A stretch of DNA of 64,000 bases, from the NCBI GenBank assembly GCA_964017045.1, contig OZ024802.1:25174293-25238292 (forward strand). Reading direction: 5' to 3'. The notes below the pieces were generated by a model. The model was given only the letters and a program-made list of their open reading frames with translations, made no database searches and was not told the DNA's origin. Source of the stretch: Omphiscola glabra. Taxonomy: Eukaryota; Mollusca; Gastropoda; Lymnaeidae. Made by a program: the position numbers and the translations under genes. Positions 58,301 to 64,000 of the stretch are shown in pieces; position 1 is the stretch's first letter; every line of letters starts with the position of its first letter.

Positions 58301-61300
58301 GCTACTACTATCATTCTAATGACTCTTGAGGCGTCCCATTCAACCTGTAATAGAGAGCTACTACTATCATCCTAATGACTCTTGAGGTGTCCCATTCAAC
58401 CTGTAATAGACAGCTACTACTATCATTCTAATGACTCTTGAGGCGTCCCATTCAACCTGTAATAGACAGCTACTACTATCATCCTAATGACTCTTGAGGC
58501 GTCCCATTCAACCTGTAATAGAGAGCTACTACTATCATCCTTATGACTCTTGAGGCGCCCCAATCAACCTGTAATAGACAGCTACTACTATCATCCTAAT
58601 GACTCTTGAGGCGTCCCATTCAACCTGTAATAGAGAGCTACTACTATCATCCTTATGACTCTTGAGGCGCCCCATTCAACCTGTAATAGACAGCTACTAC
58701 TCACCACTTTCCATGAAGGATATTGCTTTAGTCTTGATTTCCCCAGAAAGTTTATCTACAGCTTTCAAGTAGTTAGTGATATAGACATCAGGAGCCAGAT
58801 TGATCATTGTCTGCTCTCCACATCCATGGGGCAATGTAATAAGTGTGTCAATGCCAGCAATAGTTGGGCCCATTATGTCACCTAAGGAATTGCATTCATT
58901 TTTTAATTACTTTTAAAAATTAGAACTTTAATATCCTGAAATTCCTTTAAAAAAATTGACAATTGGCCACCAATGTGATTCCTCCCGTTGTTTGTGGCAT
59001 GCCCAATTGGCGTAGAGTGGTGCAACACAAAATAATGAAAAAGTGTTGCGTGGTGCCTTATGAAAGGGTGGCAGGTTTGGTGTGGTGCCATATGAAAGGG
59101 TGGCAGGTTCGGTGTGGTGCTACATGAAATGGTGGCAGGTTTGGTGTGGTGCCATATGAAAGGGTGGCAGGTTTGATATGAGGCCACATTGAAGGGTGGC
59201 AGATTTGGTGTGGTGCCACATGGAAGAGGGGCGTGTTTGGTGTGGTATCATATGAAAGGTTGGCAGGTGTGTTGTGAAAGAGGTCAACTAATGAGAGATA
59301 AGTGCATCAAGCAAGGAAGCCAAATGTATAATTATTTGCGTTGATCTATTATTTCACACGCATATTTAAAAAAATTCTATATTCAATCTGTTTTGGTCAT
59401 ACGCACCCACAGCAGAGATGCGGACCAACTCTGAGCCTTGCACAGTATCCTTAGGCAATGGAAGATCAATGATATCAGAGAAGGAAGACCTTCCATTGGT
59501 GAGGTCAATGAAGACATGGATGTTGTACTCTTTCTTTACACCTTCAGCCTATGTCATAAATAAAGGTCCTAAGGGTTATACTCTTTACAGACAGCTTCAG
59601 CCTATGTCATAAATAGAGGTCATATGGAATCCTCATTATTGGTCAGACAGAGAGTGAAATGATGCCAAATATAAATAGAGATGCCCTGGTAAGGAACCCC
59701 CAAGGATCAAGAAGACAAGGAAGACCCAAAAAGATGAAAGAAAATAGTTGGAGAGAGTTAGAGAAGATAGCAAAGTACCAAAAGGCATAGACATATATTA
59801 ATGGCTTATACCTCCACTAGGAGTTGAAAATGCAAAGATGAAGAGGATGCTCTCCATGTACACCTTCAGAATGTCATGAATAAAGGACATCATTTTTATT
59901 TCTGTACTTCCTTAGCTTATGTCATAAATGAGGATAATATGGGATGTTCTATGTGTGCACTCTGTTATGTTATTAAAAAGGACAATACAGGATGTTCTAT
60001 GTGTGTGATCCATTAGCCCAGGTCTGCACAACTCAAAATGTGAGGTGGGCCGTAATACTTTATGAAAAACTTGTGGGAGCTGAAAGAAAATAGGACAGGG
60101 GTGGGGAAGCTATTAAGAAAATAATAATAATAATAATACAGAATATTTCGTTGTCTCGTGCCGGCCTGCATTAGCATATTCTGCAAACAATTTCTTCTAT
60201 TGCCAGTCTATAAATAAAAAAAACACGAGACTATTTTTATTGATGAAAACAATTGAAAAAGAATATTATTAAATTAATTGTGATATAATCTCACCTCAAC
60301 CAAAAGTTGTCTCCTTATGGCGTCAGCAGCCTTAGTAGACTGACCTTTGACCTCAATATCAATCTTACCAAGCTTAGTTGGGACAATATGGAAATATACA
60401 GACTTGGCCTCTCCAGCCTTGACCTTTAAATTACAAACCAGAAGTCATGAAATATTACCTTTTGATCTCAATTTCTTAATGCTTGGAACATTGTGCTTTC
60501 AATTTAAGATAAGTTTTGAAATAAATAAATACACAAATTTCTTGATGCTTAAAACATTGTACCTTTAGCTTTAGATAAGCTTTTAAATAAATGAATACAC
60601 AATTTCTTGATGTTTGAAACATTGTACTTTTAACTTAAGATAAGCTTTGAAATAAATGAATACACAAATTTCTTGATGATTTGATCAGTTATTAAAAAAA
60701 AACTTTCATAAATATTTATTTGAGCTCATGGGTCGGCAACCTTTTGGTAATATTGTGACAGAGTTGAATTTATAATTCTTTTAGCATGACAATAAACCTA
60801 TAAATCTAACATATCTAGCATAAAAGATAATCCCAAAAATAATTGTTCAGACAGTTGCAGTAGTTACCAAGATGTTTTGAACACTTCCAGCTCCCTTGAT
60901 ATCTTCAGCTATTCCGGAACTATCTATAACATTAAAGCTGTCAGACTTGGTAAGGGTTACACGGACCTGCAGTAACAAATACACAACACATTAGAGTTGG
61001 ACTTGTAAAAACCTTTCATTTGATAAAATGAGTGGGCACGACACACGAACATACAAACACACACACATATGTGTGCGTGGCAGTGTAGGCTACTCTTTTA
61101 ACATAACTGTGCAATATTGGAATTAGACCTCAACCAACAATGGATTGGGGTTTTGGCCTCGGGGGTTGTGGCTAGGGTGTCAATTTCACCCCCATTCAGT
61201 ATGACCGGGCGTCTTTCCCCCCCATCGCTTAGAATACCTAAATATTGGGGGAACCACTACGTGTGCTTTAGTTGTAAGTTCAGTAATTTATTTCTATGGA

Positions 61301-63816
61301 ACCCTAGTGTATCATGTTATGAATTATATCTGGTTGGGAAGGGGGTTTTATTCGCTATACTTAACTATATTTACAAGTCTCCATTGCTATAGGGTATTTT
61401 AATATTAAATATCTAAAAAAAAACAAAAAATGATAGAATTATAAGAATGTATCTTAGATGGCTGAGACAAAACTGAGAAGGAAACATTTAAGTCATTAAG
61501 GATTTGGTCCTGGATTTTCACTTTTACTCAGGTTTGTCATTTTACCGCAGGAAATCTGCCAGAAGGCAAGTAGTAGACCCTCTTGGTCTTGGTGTGACGT
61601 ACATGCTCTCTCGTCTGTTTGTGCGCTAATTTGTATGGGGCGCACGCTAAGGAGTTTTTTTATTTGAGGTTTTAATCGCATGTGCGCCATTGCTGACCGC
61701 TGCCCATTTGGACGCTCTGCATTGTCCTTTTTCTTTAGCTTTTTCTTTAGACAATCAACCAGAAAATTAACATTCTTGTCAAGTTGATTAAATTAAACAG
61801 TAAAACAGTTTTGAATAGTAAATTGTTTGAATATAAAAGTATAATTTCTTTTATAATGAAATATTCATTATAAGTAATTGAAAACTTCAGCCTTACTAGC
61901 TCCTTTCAATAAAATGGCACATTTAAATGACATCCTGGGTTCTTGCCGGCCTCACCAAAATGAAAAGAATATCCCAACTGTGTGTTCTTGAAAGTTTCAG
62001 AAAATGCGAACATTAATTTCACTGGTTAAGTGCCTACCAATCACAACTTAGATACGCAATCTTGAGTAGCGGCAAAACACTAGGTAATTTAGCTCACCAA
62101 CATGTCTTCATCCATGTAGTTGAAGACATTGACCTGAAGTGCCAGCTGTTCACCGCGGGTCACAGAGTAAGGAAGGTTCAGATTGACAAAGAATGGCCGG
62201 AACACTGTCAGCTGTTTTGATTTGTGGAGAGAATGTTGAGAAATGTTAAAGAAAGATCATCTTAAGATAATGTATTAAAAAAAAATATCTTAAAGTTTAA
62301 ACTACTAAAAAAACAAGAAGCACTATTTCCCTTTTAGTATATCTGTCGTGGTTAGGCCTGCAAAGTCTTTTCCTTCATTTTTTTGTAATGCAAATACTAG
62401 GGTAGGAGAGGAGGGACATTGTCCATTCTGCTATACAGACGGCACATGTCATTTAGTTGAGGGGAAGGCATTTGTGGGTCTGCCGCATTGGAAAGTAAGT
62501 TTTTCTCTAGATTACAAACAGATAACCACTATTTAAACTGTATCTCTTTCTGTGCCCCCCAAACAATAGAATTCTCTGCCACTACACATCTGCAATATAC
62601 AAGCAACCCATGCCTTCAAAACCGCACTTTCATTAACCCTTGGGCTACTGATCCTTTCATTAACCCTTGGGCTACTGATCCTTTCATTAACCCTTGGGCT
62701 ACTGATCCTTTCATTAACCCTTGGGCTACTGATCCTTTCATTAACCCTTGGGCTATTGATCCTTTCATTAACCCTTGTGGGCTATCACAACTTCTTCCTT
62801 GGGTGGTACCAGCAGAACAACTGCTGTATATTATGGTACACATTGATGAGTCTAATAATTAAACATTTTCCCCTCTCTCAAGATAATTTTTGTTCTCCCT
62901 TGATTTGTATGAAAAATTAAACAACCCTTAAAAACAAAGTTTTTCAAATAAATGCGTACTATGCATTTTTATTATTTTAATTTATATAAAGATTCTAATG
63001 ACCCACCCACTTTTACACCACAGATTTATTTCACTCTTTCAGAAAAAGCAATAGAAAATATTATGAACCAAACGAACTTGCGATATGTTTTAAAAATAAT
63101 CTCATTTAGGGAATTTTATTTTGCAAAATAATTGCAGTCCTATTTCCTTCATCTTCCCTTTAAAAAACAGGAGAAACTGATTTTCGGGGGTTTGGTTTGG
63201 GGCTGGGGGGAGCGTGGAGCTGAAAACTTGAAAGAATATGTTGACATTGGCATTGAGTCTACGATCCAAGTTTCAGCTCGTTAGTTTGACTGGAAGTGGG
63301 TCAATGAGCCGTCAGACGATTTTGCCACCAGCAAAAAAAAAAAATAAAATAAATTGATTTAATAAAAAGTTGATTCTGGACACATTGAAGTTGGGCAATG
63401 GGGAGCTTACTATTATTAAGGTTCTTTATTCAGCAACGATTACGCAAATAGGAAGGTTTCATAAAGTTTTTGTGAGACCATAACATATTGTAGATCTCAC
63501 TTTGAAATTAACAATAAATGTAGAAGTGATTATAGTGAGCATTTCTATCATACCCTAGTTGTTTACAAGATTAAAAGTATGCATGGAAGTGTTATCATTC
63601 CCTTAGTATATCTTCTTATTATATTGTTCCCTGGTCCTCAGTTCTCTGATCTATTCTTAAGTAGTTTATGTTTATGAATACTGTACTATTTGACTTACAT
63701 TTACTTGGTTAGGTGCAATGCCAAGGCCACTCACTGAGTTGACAGCAAATGCACCAGCAACCCATGATGTTATAGTATCCGGAACAGTAGCAGACATGGA
63801 TGCAGATCCATTGGAG
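51020..63816 (-). CDS. Thioester-containing protein (alpha-2-macroglobulin/CD109/C3 superfamily), C-terminal half, 16 exons
   Basis: Exons, minus strand: 63699-63816, 62098-62211, 60868-60966, 60295-60423, 59407-59548, 58705-58881, 57327-57408, 55863-56019, 55570-55650, 55000-55171, 54603-54811, 53129-53281, 52876-52938, 52484-52593, 51946-52096 and 51043-51145, all in phase, about 690 residues. The family covers secreted or GPI-linked immune opsonins and protease traps. Domain order: MG7 ([36 protein letters not shown]), CUB, thioester domain ([30 protein letters not shown]), CUB return ([19 protein letters not shown]) and the receptor-binding MG8 ([30 protein letters not shown]). The catalytic position 114 residues after Cys is Asp (VLDREM), as in C4A. 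No anaphylatoxin or C345C domain lies in the window. The MG8 end looks CD109-like. The 5' half, with MG1-6, lies beyond the right edge. Confidence 0.92.
51043..51145 (-). CDS. Thioester gene exon (MG8 end, YDYYEP)
   Basis: Reads [34 protein letters not shown]. Donor gtaagt after CCAC is a perfect consensus. Without splicing the frame continues RKFVIKL and stops at 51022-51020, a plausible natural C-terminus. Confidence 0.9.
51946..52096 (-). CDS. Thioester gene exon (MG8 core)
   Basis: Reads [55 protein letters not shown]...SGF and ILYFDQ match the receptor-binding domain. Acceptor aaacag, donor gtaatg. Confidence 0.95.
52264..52302. repeat. (TC)n and (TA)n microsatellite in thioester gene intron
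   Basis: Short TC run directly followed by a TA run. The flanking 'actgctcacttccatttata' segment is repeated four to five times between 52237 and 52460. Confidence 0.85.
52484..52593 (-). CDS. Thioester gene exon (MG8 start)
   Basis: Reads [40 protein letters not shown]...KICTR is close to C3/CD109. Acceptor tttgcag, donor gtaagg, phase 2. Confidence 0.94.
52876..52938 (-). CDS. Thioester gene small exon (CUB)
   Basis: Reads [21 protein letters not shown]. 21 codons, phase 0. Equivalent to the GEGCVYLQ strand of A2M. Donor gtttgc is weak. Confidence 0.88.
53129..53281 (-). CDS. Thioester gene exon (CUB second part)
   Basis: Reads [61 protein letters not shown] matches A2M. Acceptor cctcag, donor gtcagt. 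Confidence 0.95.
53345..53705. repeat. 43-bp minisatellite, 8 copies, thioester gene intron
   Basis: Unit 'gtcaaaagaaagtattagga' plus 'gaaataaagtcttagttgacgac'. It ends about 65 bases before the acceptor of the exon at 53281. Confidence 0.94.
54603..54811 (-). CDS. Thioester domain exon (VEMTSYVLL block)
   Basis: Reads [70 protein letters not shown] and GGFVSTQ are strong family signatures. Donor gtacaa. Confidence 0.96.
55000..55171 (-). CDS. Thioester domain exon
   Basis: Reads [57 protein letters not shown]. The acceptor ggagcag was chosen for phase. Its pyrimidine tract is poor, and a second AG lies 10 bases inside. Confidence 0.85.
55570..55650 (-). CDS. Thioester domain exon
   Basis: Reads [27 protein letters not shown]. 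Corresponds to the helix after the catalytic loop. Acceptor tttag, donor gtaagt; 27 codons. Confidence 0.9.
55863..56019 (-). CDS. Thioester domain exon with catalytic-position Asp
   Basis: Reads [53 protein letters not shown]. Asp codon at 55877-55875 aligns to C3 His (VIHQEM) and C4A Asp (VLDRSM). Acceptor aatag, donor gtcaac. Confidence 0.95.
57327..57408 (-). CDS. Thioester domain exon
   Basis: Reads [28 protein letters not shown], equal to the A2M GYQRQLNYKHYDGSYSTFG. Acceptor ctacag, donor gtgagt, phase 2. Confidence 0.94.
57520..57580. repeat. 20-bp direct repeat, 3 copies
   Basis: Unit 'aatagagaggtactttacag', exact copies. Confidence 0.9.
57582..57660. mobile_element. 3' end of the same LINE family as 35776-36199
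   Basis: 'aataataataaagttcattt' and 'aaggctcgaagcgc' match the 3' end at 35776-35840. Only this tail is present, so it is a very short 5'-truncated insertion. Confidence 0.7.
57901..58041. repeat. Long inverted repeat (hairpin), about 52-bp arms
   Basis: Arms 57901-57952 and 57986-58041 pair as imperfect inverted repeats, sharing 'catgaattctgaatattgc', 'tgtgttt' and 'aacagttat'. The spacer of about 33 bases is A/T only. May be a foldback MITE or a structured RNA. Confidence 0.82.
58083..58702 (-). repeat. 56-bp minisatellite, 11 copies, abutting the thioester exon donor
   Basis: Unit (plus) 'tcctaatgactcttgaggcg' plus 'tcccattcaacctgtaatagacagctactactatca'. On the coding strand the true donor GTGAGTAGTAGCT becomes GATAGTAGTAGCT in each copy. 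The array therefore starts inside the donor itself. Confidence 0.95.
58705..58881 (-). CDS. Thioester exon (PHGCGEQ)
   Basis: Reads [59 protein letters not shown]. Reactive Cys codon at 58822-58820 and Gln three residues on can form the internal thioester. His before GCGEQ replaces the more usual Tyr, Ser or Thr. Donor gtgagt at 58704, phase 1. Confidence 0.96.
59045..59275. repeat. About 32-bp minisatellite, 7 copies, thioester gene intron
   Basis: Unit 'atgaaagggtggcaggtttg' plus 'gtgtggtgccat'. Confidence 0.88.
59407..59548 (-). CDS. Thioester gene exon (CUB first part)
   Basis: Reads [48 protein letters not shown]. Donor gtgcgt, phase 1. Upstream of the acceptor a second copy of acceptor plus exon start occurs (59575-59610). 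Confidence 0.93.
59690..59840 (+). pseudogene. Short LINE reverse-transcriptase C-terminal remnant
   Basis: Plus-strand translation shows [27 protein letters not shown], then stop, a pattern (RRGRP..W...L...A) common at the C-terminus of endonuclease-RT elements. Lies within an intron of the thioester gene. Confidence 0.5.
60031..60160. mobile_element. Possible hAT-derived fragment
   Basis: 'gtctgcacaactcaaaatgt' then 'gaggtgggccgtaatac', and (AAT)n 'acagaatatttcgtt', the last also at 40315-40337 next to the hAT transposase remnant. Too short for a firm call. Confidence 0.3.
60295..60423 (-). CDS. Thioester gene exon (MG7-CUB junction)
   Basis: Reads [43 protein letters not shown]. The V-P-K-G-I---A pattern fits the strand before CUB. 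Donor gtgaga; phase 0. Confidence 0.93.
60868..60966 (-). CDS. Thioester gene exon (MG7 end)
   Basis: Reads [33 protein letters not shown]. Acceptor ctgcag, donor gtaact; 33 codons, phase 0. Confidence 0.92.
62098..62211 (-). CDS. Thioester gene exon (MG7)
   Basis: Reads [38 protein letters not shown], the A2M FQPFFVELTMPYSVIRGE equivalent. Acceptor aaacag, donor gtgagc; phase 0. Confidence 0.94.
62630..62795. repeat. 27-bp minisatellite, 6 copies, thioester gene intron
   Basis: Unit 'cattaacccttgggctactg' plus 'atccttt'. As 27 is nine codons, both strands are open (plus FINPWATDP, minus QGLMKGSVA); neither is a gene. Confidence 0.93.
62990..63125. repeat. Dispersed repeat B, copy 2
   Basis: Blocks shared with 27740-27905: 'atgacccacccacttttaca', 'cagattt', 'gaaccaaacg', 'aatctcatttag'. 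Same orientation. Confidence 0.55.
63699..63816 (-). CDS. Thioester gene, first visible exon (MG7 start)
   Basis: Reads [39 protein letters not shown]. The TVPDTIT-W-A-AF block is a hallmark of A2M/C3 proteins. Acceptor caaacag, donor gtaagt, end phase 0. Confidence 0.93.
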
Positions 63817-64000
63817 CTGTTTGAGGAAGTATTTCAATCTACTTATTGCATCATATTATCATACTAAGTAACTAATCTATATATAACTAAATAATAGGTC
63901 GACCTTTAAACGTAGTTAATATCGGCGTGCTTGATGTTTATTGGTTAAGATGCCTACTGAGAAGTAGAGTGTTTGCCATTTGGTTAATTTATGATTATTA

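Noticed and set aside
62488..62862. Open frames FINPWATDP (plus) and QGLMKGSVA (minus)
   Set aside because: Produced by the 27-bp array in an intron of the thioester gene.

Overview
The window is nuclear DNA of an intron-rich animal, most likely a gastropod mollusc. The coding exons read as bilaterian proteins with canonical GT-AG introns of 0.3-4 kb. The intergenic DNA is full of minisatellites and decayed LINE and hAT copies. Three short elements match, from memory, the SPIN family of hAT transposons, which is known from tetrapods, a triatomine bug and a pond snail. The species itself cannot be fixed from this window.

Three multi-exon genes can be reconstructed exon by exon with consistent splice phases. 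(1) Plus strand, 924-13105: a class I facilitative glucose transporter (SLC2A/GLUT family) in 11 visible exons. Only the start-codon exon is missing. (2) Plus strand, 24894-36837: a complete BTB-BACK-Kelch protein of 584 residues in 11 exons. (3) Minus strand, 63816 down to 51043 or 51020: the C-terminal half of a thioester-containing protein (alpha-2-macroglobulin/CD109/C3 superfamily) in 16 exons. It has a PHGCGEQ thioester motif, and Asp sits at the position that is His in C3. Three further minus-strand exons at 39279-40190 are phase-consistent and end in a stop. They are either an alternative 3' end of gene 3 or the end of an unrecognised gene. Genes 2 and 3 converge, with facing 3' UTRs around 36.8-39.3 kb.

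Between genes 1 and 2 (13.1-24.9 kb) there is no recognisable host gene. This stretch holds poly(A) signals of gene 1, several minisatellites, a LINE 3' remnant and a 191-bp MITE with a perfect 8-bp target duplication. The first 25 kb is GC-richer and minisatellite-dense. From about 26 kb on the DNA is AT-rich, and the change falls inside gene 2, between its exons 1 and 2. Between 40.3 and 43.0 kb a broken hAT transposase and a broken LINE reverse transcriptase lie side by side.

The most unusual feature is a set of tandem repeats built on, or starting at, 5' splice sites. The end of GLUT exon 8 plus its donor is repeated 21 times (39-bp unit, in frame). The end of Kelch exon 1 plus its donor is repeated about 24 times (25 bp). 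Kelch exons 3 and 7 show shorter or more degenerate versions, and a 56-bp array starts at donor base +4 of the thioester exon. The three genes have no evident functional relation to one another.
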